Shown here one piece after another: positions 52,124 to 64,000 of a stretch of DNA of 64,000 bases. Positions within the stretch are counted from its first letter, which is position 1; each line of letters starts with the position of its first letter. The notes below the pieces were generated by a model. That model had not been told where the DNA came from, searched no databases, and worked only from the letters and a program-made list of their open reading frames with translations. The position numbers were made by a program, and so were the translations under genes. Source of the stretch: Whitmania pigra (lineage: Eukaryota; Annelida; Clitellata; Hirudinida; Haemopidae); the NCBI GenBank assembly GCA_021613335.1, contig JAJTWR010000365.1:1841501-1905500 (forward strand). Direction: 5' to 3'.

Positions 52124-54309
52124 TTACATATGCTCATAATTCTTCTTCTTTTTTTTCCTGCACACACAGATGATGACGTTGACGACGACGATGATGATGA
52201 TGAAAAAGAGGTTGAGGATGAGGAGGAGGAAGATTAACCACCAGAAGTTTCTCAGTAACCAATTTTTCGCCTGTGACGGAATTATCGACTTGGTCGTCTG
52301 CAAAAAACGAGATGAAATGTCATTTAAGAGTACCAAAAATGATTTGTCCGAATATTGATTCAATCAGCTTTGTTTAATTACTGTAAAACTTGCTGATGTT
52401 ATTTTAATGTTTCGTGTTAATAAATACACTTAGTAATTAATTAATTATATTTACCTGCGCAGTTGCGATGCTGGATAAAGTTGCGAAGGTGGTACCGCTG
52501 GTTAATTTCGTAGCACTTGTTTCGACGGCCGCAATTGTTGTTAAGGATGTCGCTTGTGTTGTTGCTGTTTCGGTTGTTATTTCGGTTGTTGTTTCTGTTG
52601 TTGTTTCGGTTGTTGTTTCGGTTGATGTTTTGGTTGATGTTTCAGTGGTTGTTATCTCCATTGTAGTCGGTTGTATTGCTGGAGGCGGCGTTACAAAAGC
52701 TGGAGCTGAGTACAGATAGAAACACATAAACAATCATTTCCTTTTTTTATAATAATAATAATAAGAAGAACATGATAATTGAATAACATAATCAATTGAA
52801 TTCAATAAGTATGAATGTAGTATTTACATTTTTTAAAGATAATTTTGTGTTGCATTCATGAATTATGAGTCTAAATTAATATTTAAGCAATGTTACAGAT
52901 TTTAAAAATAATAGTTATTTATATGATTGCTGAATTTTTAATAAAATACTCCTATGTTACTACACCTTTAAAGTAAGCTATAGGTCCAAAATGTGAAGCA
53001 GCACATAGTTCCGACATTTCGACGACACTGTTGTTTTTCTTGTCCAATTTGAAACATCTTGGAAGTTTTAAATATTGCGCATTTATGCGGCGTTCACTGG
53101 TTTTGTAAGTTAAGTATAATAGTATATATCTATATCACTTCAATAATAAAACAATAAGATTATGATTAATCATTTGAATGAACACTTATTGAAAATAATC
53201 AGATGTGATGCTTCTCTGGATTTGAACACGGAATCTTAGAGCTGGCTGATATAGGTTTATCTCTCAGCAATGTTCAATACTTAACATTATTGTTTGAAGG
53301 TATAGCTAGTCGAGGTACAATTTCCTTAAAAAATGTGAACTTAAAATAACTGCTGAATATTTAATAAATTCTCTAATAGTTTTCAACTTTTAAAACTTCA
53401 TCAGTCATATCAATGAAATATTTTAGGCAAAACATTATTAAATTATTAAAAATAGTGAAAAATTTATATCTAAAATTAAGATGGTGAAATAATAATTACA
53501 ATTATTGGTAGGCAATATTTATTTAATAATACTTTTATTTGGTCGATGGTTAATATTTAACTAAATAATATTTAAGTAAATATTACTAAAATACAGGAAT
53601 AAATATTGAAATAATAACGGGGCACAAAAACATTGCAAAAAAACCTCTAGCAAACTCAATGTTTATGGATCTATGAACTGAAAATATTTTGTGTTGGTAC
53701 GTTCGCCCAAAACCCACAAATTCATTCCTTAGTATCGAAGATTATTCATTTTTAATGTCTGATTTTTTATCTAGTTGTTATGTCTGATATTGTTGAAAGT
53801 AATTTTTGAGATAACATTCAAATGAAAAATGCCAAATAAGGCTGTAATTAATTCACTACCTTCAATACCATGCGCGGGCAGGTTATCTCAGCTTTATGAA
53901 GGTAAAAGTTTTTACATGTTCATCAAATAATTAATTAATTCAATTCTCCAGGTTAATTTATTGAATATTGATTACAATCACCTGTTCCCTTGTTCATTGA
54001 AGTAAAGGTATTCATCTCCATTAACTAGGTTCCTTATTTCACCTCCGGTTTTGTGAATCTCCGTGAAATTATTGCTGGAAATCTCCCACGAGTAGATCCT
54101 GTTGAAGGCAGTCGCATACAGGATGTTGGCTAGGATTTATAATTTTTAGTTTTATAATTTATTATGATTAGTAGTTAATTAGCTGTGTGTTATATCTTTA
54201 TTACTAGTTAATCAGTTGTGCATTACTGAAAACTGAGGTAAGCTATGGTGATGGTTTATATTGATTGATGACTTTGGAATTGTGATTGTAATGGCATGAT
54301 GATGATGAT

Positions 54310-54341
<32 letters not shown>

Positions 54342-56612
54342 TGATGACGATGATGATGATGATGACGATGACGATGACGATGATGATGACGATGATGATG
54401 AGGATGACGATGACGATGACGATGACAATGACGACGATGACTATGACGACGACGACGAAGATGATGGAGGTGGTGGTGGTGATGATGACGATGACGATGA
54501 TGTTTACCATCGTAGTCTATATCAAGAGTTTGGAAGCAGAGGGGCGTGCTGTAATCCTTCCTTTTTGAGATACTCTTCGACACCAGTGTACTCTTTCCTT
54601 GAGAGCATTTAGTGAAGTAGAAGAACCTGATTTGTGGATATTTCAGAGGGTTGATCCATTCAAATATGTTTCTTTCAATAGTGATATTGATTGACAAATG
54701 ATAAATCATTATTATTTATGATTATTAGTGTAACATCCGTTTTCCCGAAAATAGGCCCTATTTATGGTAATTTTACAAAATGCTTGTAATAAATGTTCAT
54801 AATGGATACCATAATGTCCAATGATGTATTGACTAACAAAATATTAACAGTAATGTAATATGACATAAATTATAATTAACGCAAGTATTGTCAAATAAAG
54901 ATTCGTCTACTACGATAAACAGATGATGATCGATCACAGTACTGGTGTTGGATTAAACCCATGCATCTTGTCTCCTTTAGCCTTAATATTTTTGTGCCAC
55001 TCGTAAATATGTAAGTGTGATTATAGATTATTGAGCATGACAATATAAGACATCCTCCGAAACTTTGCCCCTTTGTAGCAAAAAATTAATAAAACTAAAT
55101 AATAATGATAAATCTAGAAATTGTTGATGCAATACTCTAGCCTGATTTAGTTTCTGAAAAACAAGGTAATTGACTTTTACATTTCACATTAGCAGGGCCG
55201 CAGAAGAGGGTTTAGAGAGACAAGTGCTTAGGTGATTTCTTAGGACAAGCCCAAAGTATTAAAATGTTACAAAAAAAATCAAAACTTTATTTTTTCATTA
55301 TATCATCGAAATGACTTATCATAGGGGCCCATGACTGCTGTGCCTAGGGGCCTGAAGTTTCTATCTGCGACCATGCATCTCAGTTAATAATAGATATTTT
55401 GTTGCAAACTTGAAGTCAATCTTCAAAGCATAAATAGGGGAATCGTCATCCACAACTGTCTCAAAATCCTGCGTGATGACATCCATGGAATAAACTTCTC
55501 CAGTGATTGTTGATACGAACAACTGGTTATCTAAGACGTCTATATCCGTTAAGCTGGTTGCATCTGTAGATATGCAAAGGGTGTTGGATTAAACCAAACA
55601 TTTAGTCATTCACAAATTTTTAAGAAAAATGTTAATTATTTGTTAGATTTGAAATTAGTTTCGTAATTTATTTATATAATTTGTATAATCTCTTATTTAA
55701 CATATGTTTGACGCGAATTTCATTAAATCATTAATTATTACCAGTGCGTCATTTGTGACGAACTAATTTACATTACATTTCATTTATTTATTTATTTGTG
55801 ATATTCTAGAATGGCAAAAAACAATTTGCGTTTTTGACTATAATTTCTCTTACATAAACAGCGAGCACATGAAATTATATAGAGTCGAGTCATACAACAA
55901 TATTGTAATATTGCTTTATTTTTAAAGAATAATAATTAATCATAAATGGGAACAAATTGAAACTTGAGAAGATCACGGAGATGCTTTCCAATTTCAGGTT
56001 TTCATTTGAAACTTTTCCAACGTTAACCTCTCCATCGTTGTTGAAGTAAATCCAGAAAAAAGTCAAAACACCATCCTTGTACTGAGCTTTGATGGCTTTA
56101 ATAGATTTATTGTTGTTATCAAAATCGAGTTCAACTTCCGTCTCGAAGTTTGGTCCAATGATGTTAAACTTATTGCTGTCTCTGTCACTGACCAAAAAAT
56201 GTTCATAGATAGCTTCTTCTTTGCAATGGGCTGGAAATAATGATGAAAATTTATATTAAGTAAATCGACGTTATGAATGAATGCCGTGACATAAAGTAAA
56301 ATCTACAATGTACTTTGATTTACAAAATATTTAGTTTTAAAAATCAACAAAACAAGCATTAGGCTTTGTATTACTGTTTTAAAAAGTTTAACTTTGTAGC
56401 AAATAATAACGTGTACTTTGCAATAATAAGTACGTGAGGTTTTAATGTTCTTCCATTATTCAATCAGAAAAGAATAATATATAACGACATATAACAATGC
56501 TTAAAATATGAATTAATCATCATAATTTCAATAAAAGTAATAAAAAAAACTCGTTACCTTCTTGATAGATACAATGAATGAGGCACAAAGCAAGAAAATT
56601 TAGAATGTTCAT
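52124..56612 (-). CDS. Membrane-tethered beta-propeller-like protein with Thr-rich stalk
   Basis: Eight exons, 5'-3': 56558-56612, 55964-56230, 55410-55563, 54508-54671, 53982-54129, 52966-53057, 52455-52705, 52124-52297. They total 1,305 nt (434 aa) and close in frame. Residues 1-18 are a signal peptide (MNILNFLALCLIHCIYQEA). ~19-293 have repeated strand-turn units such as TDIDVLDNQLFVSTITGEVY, ILYATAFNRIYSWE and NGDEYLYFNEQGNRCFKLD. These recall YWTD/LDL-receptor class B blades and fit one propeller. Cys pairs near the ends could close it. 294-377 are almost entirely Thr/Glu/Ser/Ala with ETTT repeats, a likely O-glycosylated stalk. ~392-424 are a transmembrane helix, followed by CRKKKKKNYEHM. 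There is no EGF or LDL-A module and a very short tail, so it is unlike LRP receptors. It is probably a cell-surface binding protein; ligand unknown. It is transcribed toward the collagen genes and divergently from the RhoGEF. Confidence 0.7.
54295..54505. repeat. GATGAC/GATGAT hexanucleotide-type array
   Basis: About 210 bp of GAT and GAC triplets (mixed GATGAC units) on the plus strand. It ends about 2 bp from the splice donor GTAAAC of exon 54508-54671 of the minus-strand propeller gene, so on the transcript the repeat starts right after the donor. Confidence 0.95.
55194..55377. mobile_element. MITE-like insertion in intron
   Basis: The left end CAGGGCCGCAGAAGAGGG and the reverse complement of the right end, CATGGTCGCAGATAGAAA, match at about 11 of the first 15 positions, giving imperfect terminal inverted repeats around 184 bp. 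The inside includes AGGGGCCC and AGGGGCCTG motifs and an A-rich tract. No convincing target-site duplication is seen. It is more GC-rich than its intron. Confidence 0.4.
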
Positions 56613-57981
56613 GATTTCATTTGCTCTTTCCAAATCGACTATTGCAACTCGAGTTAAAGGCTGTTTAGCTTTGCTTCAGTCGATATATTTGCCAGGCCAA
56701 ATCGATTGGACAAACAGTATTGTTAAAAATAATAATTATCGTTTTTGTTGTTATTATTTACGGAGATTTTTTTTAATTATTATTGTTGATTTAATTAGTT
56801 ATTCATCATGAGATATCAACATGATTTCCAATTATTAAGCAAGAATCATTGTATCCACATGTTACTTGCTATTCACTACTGAGTCTATTAAAATATGTAA
56901 ATATTAAATAAGTAATACCGTTAAGTTATTAAGATGAATAACAATTTTAACCTATTATTGATGACATAAGAAATAAGTAAATCCAATTTATTACAATTAC
57001 AAATTCATTTGGTTAATTAGTTATCGACAATAAACGTTCAAATCCAATTAAAATTCTAGGAGATGAAAATTAGCATCGTTCAGGCAAATTCTAAATGTCA
57101 TTCCTTTTGAGGAACCAAAGTTTAATGTTTTTTTAATGGCAAATAACGGATGATAAATGCTCCTGTCCCCTCAAAAAAAATATAAAATTCAAAAAATATC
57201 AAAGAATCAGCTGACTTTTGAAAACAGGAGCAAAATTAAAGCCAATTAATGAGAATAACTTATTAGTAGCGAATTCTAGTCCGACTTGCCTTGGAATTTT
57301 GAGATGAACGGTTTTAAATAGCTATTAAAGTTGTGACTTTTCCTTGCGAGATTCTAACATAAAATAGATTGATTGAGTGATTTATAAGTAATATTCAATT
57401 ATTATTTTTATTAGAAAATATTTCAATCTACTGTTATAACTGTGTCGCTCAGACGTACGTCTTAGTTAAGTGCAGTAAATTGAATTTTAATCATAATTTA
57501 TGCGCCTCTCACGATGGCAGCACGGGATTCAAACCCTGTTGCGGGAGCACCGTCCTAATCATCTAGATATGCAACGGACGTTAATAAAACATTACTTTTT
57601 TAATTTTAATCATAAGGCAGAACTAGTTAAAATATTTATCACAAGATGACAAGCTGTGACAGAATTAAAAGAGATCAATCGAATAAGGCACTAGTATAAA
57701 AGGGCATTTGAATCTGATTATACAATATTTCACCAATTATTTTGTAAAATGAAGCCGCTTATTTTAACAATAAATTAATATCGTATTTATAACATTTTTG
57801 TTAATGCTTTAATTGTGATGCATTGATTTTAATAACTCAAGAATAATTTCGTAACAACGTCCAATTGTTGGATTAACGTCTGCTCAACATCGCGCGCACG
57901 TGGACTGTCAGGTGAACTTGTAAACAAACATCGGTGATTATTTATAGGCTCTAGGACAATCGAGAGGCCGTTCTTAGCAGA
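56613..57981. other. Divergent intergenic region
   Basis: 1.37 kb between the divergent propeller and RhoGEF genes, presumably holding both promoters. Apart from the SINE-like piece at 57.5 kb, no feature was recognised. Confidence 0.45.
57495..57590 (-). mobile_element. tRNA-like element (SINE head or tRNA pseudogene)
   Basis: On the minus strand, an A-box-like TAGATGATTAGGACGG (~57557-57572) precedes a B-box-like GGGTTTGAATCCCG (~57522-57535) at tRNA spacing. Acceptor-stem pairing is not evident and no long body follows. The B-box differs from the 10.7- and 48.2-kb elements, so it derives from another tRNA. Confidence 0.45.
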
Positions 57982-60900
57982 ATGGAAGAAGAGATTGTCA
58001 AGTCGGTGAAATCGCTCGTCGGAGTTTATGAATCGGCATCTAAAAATGCGGACAAAATAGAAAACCGTATCAATCATGACGTTCATTCGGATATTGAAAT
58101 GTTGAAACAGTCGCCGATCGTTGCGAAGTATCGGCACCGACTTCAGAAAGAATTGGACGAGTTAGTGAAAATGAAAGTGCAACTGGAAACTGGAGAAACG
58201 GAAGTCAATAGCGAGGATCTTAGCGAGGATCGCGCTGAGCATCCATCAGAAGGAGATGGAAGGACAGCGACATCGGGTGAAGAATTTGAGGCCCCAAGTT
58301 CCCGGTCGAAAGTGTTACACAGCAGCAGCACCATTTCTGGATATGTGAGTTGTTTTTTTGAACAATTCAATAAGTAAAAAAGTTCAATTTTTAAACTTGC
58401 CTTTAAAGTCAGAGATTAAAAATATTTTAAATGAAAATCGCTCCGTCCATTAACTTGTTGAACACGTTTTTTGTTATTACATTTAGTTTCATAATTCTGC
58501 TTATTCCCAAAATGAAAATGTAAAAGTTTTCATTCTAGGTTTCAACATATTTTCGTATTGGAATATCAATTTTTAATTACTAATCCATCCAATTTGTTAA
58601 TTCTTTGGATATCTGAATATTTGTTTATGATTCCTTTAAGAGGAGAAGACCTCAAATATCAGCTCGAGCAACCTTCCTTCATAATGTTGGAATTGTTTGC
58701 GCTACAAAAGCTGTTGAAAATGAGGCTTCTGAGTCTAAGAAAAATCAGGTGAGATGCCATTGAAGTGTCAGAAACTTGGCTCACTTATAAATTACATCTT
58801 GAGAGTAGCATTTACCTCCAAACAATAATGCTTCTTTTCTTTTAAAAATGTGTCCTTCTATTTTATTAACAACTTTGTTTGACAAAATAAATATTTGTTT
58901 ATGATAAGCAACTTGTTCATTTAAGAGCATTAAAATTCCATTCAAAATAAAAATGATAATCTGTTTTTAACTTTCCACATGAAATTCATTAAGCTTTCTT
59001 GCTTATTTGTAGTGAACTTTAATATTTAATAAGTAGATTATTATTAATTATTTAAAGCAAACATTTTAATATTAGATAATGAAAGTAGTAAATTCCTTTT
59101 ACATTTCTCAGGCCAAGTTGGGAAAAGTGCTTCAGGAAATTGTAAGCACAGAACGTGTTTATGTCAGGAGGCTGTCAGTACTTGACATTGTTAGATTTTA
59201 ACATTTTAAATTACTATTTTACTTATAAACTTAAAAATATTTCCATTTTAAGTTATTAACTTATTACAATAAATGACAAAGTGTAATCATTCCTGGTAGG
59301 AAAATAAGAAAATAAAATGTTGTTTTTATTTGCTATAGTATTTATTTTCAGCCTTAACTTAATCTTTTACGAATGGTTTGTATTAATATCTCTTAGGGCA
59401 TAATTATTTTAGTTGGACAATTAATTTAATATAGCTCAATGAATACAAACCAAACTTATAAAAACTGCTGTTTAATAGTTCACTAAACACCAAGTGCTTA
59501 GCATTAGAGCTGCTAAATCACTTATACATTAACACAATCACTCATCTATTAACACAAACTTCTGATGTGAGCATACTTTTTTCTGTGAAAGACCAACCAG
59601 GTCTGGTTCTCCTTGGAACTTTAAAAACTGCTATCTGGCTAAAGCCACATTAACAAAAATTGATTATGATCATTTTTATTATTTCTTGACTGCAGTAACT
59701 AATTGAAATGATTCTAAACCAGTCCTTTAGAGTGGAGTTGTCAAAATTCAACAGAGAGGAATATCTCTTCCAGTGGGATTCCTGGAACCAAATGTTCTCG
59801 AACCTTCCGAACATCCGCAAGTTTCACGAGGAAAATCTTCTGCCCTTGATGGAACAGTGCCTTCAGTCACACATGAATGACTCGTGAGTATGAACCCTGG
59901 TGGTGATGATGGTGATGATGAAGATTATGTTGGTGACTGTAAATCCATAATTGCTGTCTTCTTACAGCATCAATTGATTCTTAATTGATTGATTAATTCT
60001 TCCAAATGAGTGATTATAATTTGTAAGAGTTCTTATCATTTGTCATGATGATGATGATGGTGGTCATATACTTAGGTATATTTTGACTGATAAGGTTTTA
60101 ACTGGTTGTTCATGTATGAAAACAGTTACAACTTCTGACTAGTTATAACCATTATTGTTACATTTAATAATTGCAGTTTTTACCATTACTTTGCTATTTA
60201 ATTTCACAATCATTGCCAACAATTCCAAAATAGTATTAATAAAAGCATTAATATTAATAACAATAATATAATTAATAATAAGAAGAAGAAGAAGTAATAG
60301 AACTTTAGTTGTAACATTGTTATGTTATTGTTAAAATAATAAATTATTATTATTAAAGCTTATATTAACTTTTAAACAGTCTTCCAAAGACTTACATTGG
60401 TAAGGTGTTCTCTGACCTTGCGCCTTACCTGAAGATGTACTCAGAATATGCTCAGAATTACAAGAGGTGTCTTGACATCCTCAACACTGCAGCCTCTGAA
60501 TCTCCAAAGTTGCAGAAATTTATCCATGACTTCGAGGTTACAATAATAAATTATCAACATGTAATTACATTGTAATAATGTAATATTTCATTCAATAATT
60601 CAAGGTCGCTGTTGTTCTGTATACTTGAGAAAGATTATTTATTTTAACAATTATAAATATTACTTGCTACTGCACTGTTGAAATAATAATAGTTAGTTGA
60701 TGTAGATAACAAATTCGTAGGCACAAGACATCTGCGAGGGTCTCAAAGTCCGATACTTTTACATCGAACCCATACAAAGGCTTCCTCGATACGAATTGTT
60801 GCTCAGGGGTTTGTTTGAATTGTTTACTTTTAACTTGCGTTGGAGATTGAAGCTGCCTTTCACTGACCGACCTTTCAATGTCGATCGATAAAGCACAAGG

Positions 60901-63900
60901 ACACTGCTTTAAGAAACATGTTCTCAGATTGGAAATATATGTAATCATAAACATTATTTGTATGTATGTTTATGTTATACTTTATATTTTTTCGATTATA
61001 TTTTATGTATTGAAGACAAAAACTGAGTACATTGTTCATCCTAAACTGCTCCAATGATGCTCTTTTCAAGTGAAATTCAGCATTTCAATTAAATATACTT
61101 AATTACCTTTAAAAAATATGATTAACATTAACAGGAAATAATAAGAGTAATAGTTAATGTGTAAGGCAGAACACATCAGGTTGAGTGTGAGAATGTAATT
61201 GTGTAATTTCATCCTGTGCAGAATCATTTGTTTGCTTCTCTCAGAACTTTTCCCAGTCATTCATCACAGCAGTTTTCTAGTGCATTATTATTAATATATA
61301 ATATATTATATTAGTGTTTGTTTGGCCAAACTGGGTCATGCTGATATTATCATATTATTCACAAAACCTAATCTCAATTGTTGTCATGAATTAATAATAG
61401 GTTAGCAACTGTAATTAATGCTTGTCATCTGTTACATAATAAAATGATGTTTACAAGATTAGTTCATTAACCCTTTTCTTGCCATTAAAATATTTTCTTA
61501 CATAAAAATGCTGCAGTTACTTGATACTAATTAAAATATGTATATACCATGTAGATTAGCATAAAAACATGCAATTTGAATTTTGTTTTACAAACATATT
61601 ATTTATTATGACTATTTTCCATAAATGGAACATTGGCTGTTCTAATCATATGAGCCTAGCAGGTCTGATGGAAAACATATAACTACATACTGTCATACAT
61701 ACTAACAACAAATCAGGACTATTTTATAAAAATAAATTGTTAGAACATGAAAAACTACTGTAGAATTCTTTGTAAGACATTTTACAATCAGCATCACACA
61801 ATTTAAAGATATCGAACTTTAACATTAATTTCAATGCCAAAAATATTAATATTTGCAAACATTTATCTTAGAGTTGTTTAAAAACTGCCAAAAAAATATA
61901 TACAAGTTTTTCTAAAAAATTATTCATGACCTAACTGATCAAAAATCATGATGCTCCTTTAAAAGAACAATTCTAGGAAAAAGGTTAAACCTGATCCTTA
62001 CATTGCATAGCTTGTTTAATATGTCATTGCTTAACATACTGTAAATGAAATTGTGCAAACTGACAAATAAATAATACAGTGGTTAAAAAATAGTTAATGG
62101 TTATCACAATGGTTATTCAACAGAGATGCAAAAGTAGTTGTATCTATTGGCTGAAATCACTTTATGAGAAGAAAGAACTCATAAATTCTTCAAACTATAC
62201 TTAACAATTTATCACTTATAATTATTATTTGAATTTGTCATCTCATTATCAATATTGTTGTTAATCATCATCATCATCATCATTATTATTACTGTTATTA
62301 TTATTTATTTTTATTTTTATTGTTGATGTTATTATTATTAAATATTATTTAACATTACTACAAATTCGATTGCATTTTTTTTGTTTTGCAAAGTTAATCC
62401 AATATTTACTTCATCTTTTAACTTTAAGTAATTTATGAAAATTAACCCTTATTTGTATTTATTTATTTTTTGTTTGTAGAATACACTTCTTGCCTGAGTG
62501 ATGATTCAGAAGATCTTGTCAATAGTCATAGTAAGTAAAAAGTCAAAATATGTCTTTAATTTGGCACTTCATACTCATTATGTAAATTGATATTGTGTTT
62601 ATTATCATATTCAGTTGTACTGCTTCACTCATCAACACTTGAAAACTTGAAATTCCTGTTTGATAGGATTGATAACACTTGCACATACTTCAGATTATTT
62701 TCTTACCAATAGAAATTGTTTCACAATTTTCTAATTGCTCCTGGTCTAGATCATTACTATCAGCATTTTCGTGTCAATGAAGGCATCGCATGATTAATGT
62801 AACAAGATTAAAAATTGCATTTAGTCACTCAAGGTCTTGCTTACTTGCAAGAGGAATGAAATATATCTCTAAATATATAATTTTAAATATTGTTATAACA
62901 TTTTTGTGAAATTAAAAGAAAATTAGCATTTATTAAAATACATACTTGTTAGGTGGACTTAAATTGTTACATATTCTTATATTTAATTGATGACTTATTT
63001 AACTAATTTTTTAATTTTAAAATAAATTCAGCATTTTAGATTGCTAGGACTTTCAATAATATTATTTTGTTAGGTGTTTAATTCTCCATTTAATTTAATA
63101 CATCCTGATTGCAATTAAATATAATATATATATATTAATAATTAACTTTCAGTTGCTTTGAAGATGGTGAAACAGGCCAATATTCATTCAAATGACACAA
63201 TAAAAAATGAAGTACGTTGTTTTGTTATTGATCAATTTTATACTTAATTGAAGTTGTTATGTCATTTAAATATTCTTTACATTTCTAGTTAAGTTGACTT
63301 TAAATAACAAATACATTCAAATTAAATTTGCCTTTGTTCGGGACTAACAATTTGTGATTGTAAAAATTGATGAAGTTTCACAAATTGTTTCATAATCACA
63401 ACATAAGTTTCTGTAATTGGTTTCCATGGTTTTTGTTATACAAATCATTGCATGAAAAGCTCAAGACATGTTAGTTTACATCAACAAGTTTTTGTTTAAT
63501 TTTTGATTAAAGGTAGTAATTAAATCTGTTAATAATAACTATTATTTAGTAATTCTATTCATATTTTTTATAATTAATGATTATGTTAGATTTTTTTCTA
63601 AATTTGCTAACCGATTGACTCTAACTGTTATAATATTTACGAACAGAGTTTTTATATTAAAGATTTATCACAATTAAAGTTAGAATTTAATTGCTAACCA
63701 TCATTGGACAGGAGAACTTCTTTAAGATAGCAGAGATTGAGGATTGCTTGAGAGACAGCGTTGACCTTCTCAGTTCACCGAGAAAGTTCATAAGGGAGGG
63801 TCACGTGGACATGGTGCTGCCAATCTGTGGGAGGATTGAGTCCAGGAAGTTGTTTCTGGTAATAGATCAGTTGATATTGATTGACAGGCATTAAATTGAT

Positions 63901-64000
63901 AATTATCAATCAGGATTTTATTTGTTTCCATCCAGTTCAGTGACCTACTGTTGATATGCCAGTATTATCCCCATCCGTTCAGACCGCCTTACTGTGTCAC
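57982..64000 (+). CDS. DH-PH Rho guanine nucleotide exchange factor, FGD-like (3' end beyond window)
   Basis: Exons: 57982-58344, 58641-58748, 59112-59173, 59731-59883, 60380-60536, 60721-60808, 62480-62530, 63153-63211, 63712-63858 and 63936 to the edge; all phases agree. The 417 visible residues start MEEEIVKSVKSLVGVYESA. Residues 1-157 are a hydrophilic, coiled-coil-prone and acidic region. ~158-345 form the DH domain: CR1 LQEIVSTERVYVRRL, then YIGKVFSDLAPYLKMYSEYA, then CR3 YIEPIQRLPRYELLLR, nearly the consensus. From ~363 a PH domain starts (KFIREGHVDMV...RKLFLFSDLLLIC), cut by the window. DH-PH proteins load GTP on Rho-family GTPases (Cdc42 for FGD proteins) at membranes. The DH-PH junction and IREG...FLFSDLLL pattern fit FGD family members. 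A FYVE domain, which would decide it, would lie outside the window. Confidence 0.85.
60809..62479. other. Long intron of the RhoGEF gene
   Basis: 1.67 kb, the longest intron in the window. It is AT-rich with no exon or element recognised. A short (ATC)n tract at ~62267-62282 is followed by an ATT-rich stretch. Confidence 0.6.

Noticed and set aside
52468..52719. Plus-strand Val/Ser-rich open frame
   Set aside because: Antisense shadow of the Thr-rich stalk exon of the minus-strand gene.
54212..54709. Long His/Arg, Ser, Met/Thr and Ile/Val open frames
   Set aside because: They come from the GAT/GAC array and its edges. Only 54508-54671 behaves as an exon, in phase with the propeller gene.
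57495..57590. Functional tRNA gene
   Set aside because: A and B boxes are present, but I could not find a complementary acceptor stem and proper anticodon arm. More likely a SINE head or pseudogene.
57829..58370. Minus-strand frames overlapping the RhoGEF first exon
   Set aside because: Complementary shadows of a plus-strand exon with clear coding content and a GTGAGT donor.

Overview
This is AT-rich nuclear DNA from an animal. It has GT-AG introns of roughly 100-900 bp, tRNA-derived SINE-like elements, transposon remnants and very long (TTA)n/(TAA)n arrays. The genes are metazoan in type: PANK4, Misato, collagen/VWA/EGF membrane proteins and an FGD-like RhoGEF. The phylum cannot be fixed from the sequence. 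A compact-genome marine invertebrate (for example a tunicate, sponge, cnidarian or placozoan) fits, and I do not choose among them.

Layout. 1-1175 (-): 5' part of an unidentified acidic protein with an AT-hook-like motif, cut by the window edge. 3148-4949 (+): an unidentified gene seen only as a few phase-compatible exons. 7890-15090 (+): complete 16-exon PANK4, 783 aa, keeping both residues whose loss is linked to kinase inactivity in vertebrate PANK4. 15849-17507 (+): intronless Misato. 19552-29985 (-) and 33330-47123 (-): two tandem paralogous type I transmembrane collagens. 52124-56612 (-): a 434-aa membrane-tethered beta-propeller-like protein. 57982-64000 (+): a DH-PH RhoGEF, FGD-like, running off the right edge.

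The centre of interest is the pair of collagens, reconstructed here as 26 and 29 exons (1,699 and 1,758 aa, both closing in frame). Both read: signal peptide, N-terminal head, about 850 residues of Gly-X-Y, EGF, two VWA domains, three EGF-like modules, transmembrane helix, cytoplasmic tail. Fourteen collagen exons pair one to one, eleven of them with identical length, and two helix interruptions sit at identical triplet positions. The heads differ completely: gene A has a WIW...YFR domain, gene B an additional VWA domain. This is a tandem duplication in which the distal recognition module was exchanged while the stalk and membrane-proximal part were kept. Together with the nearby propeller-stalk-TM gene, about 37 kb is occupied by large cell-surface proteins on one strand.

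Repeats: (TTA)n arrays near 31.4, 34.4 and 48.5 kb, a GAT-type hexanucleotide array beside a splice donor at 54.3-54.5 kb, three tRNA-like SINE candidates (10.7, 48.2, 57.5 kb), a repeat-rich element at 49.9-50.5 kb, a possible LTR end at 51.4 kb, a MITE-like element at 55.2 kb and a degraded reverse-transcriptase-associated ORF at 18.5 kb. Exon boundaries were inferred by eye from splice consensus, phase and family similarity. No search or transcript data were used.
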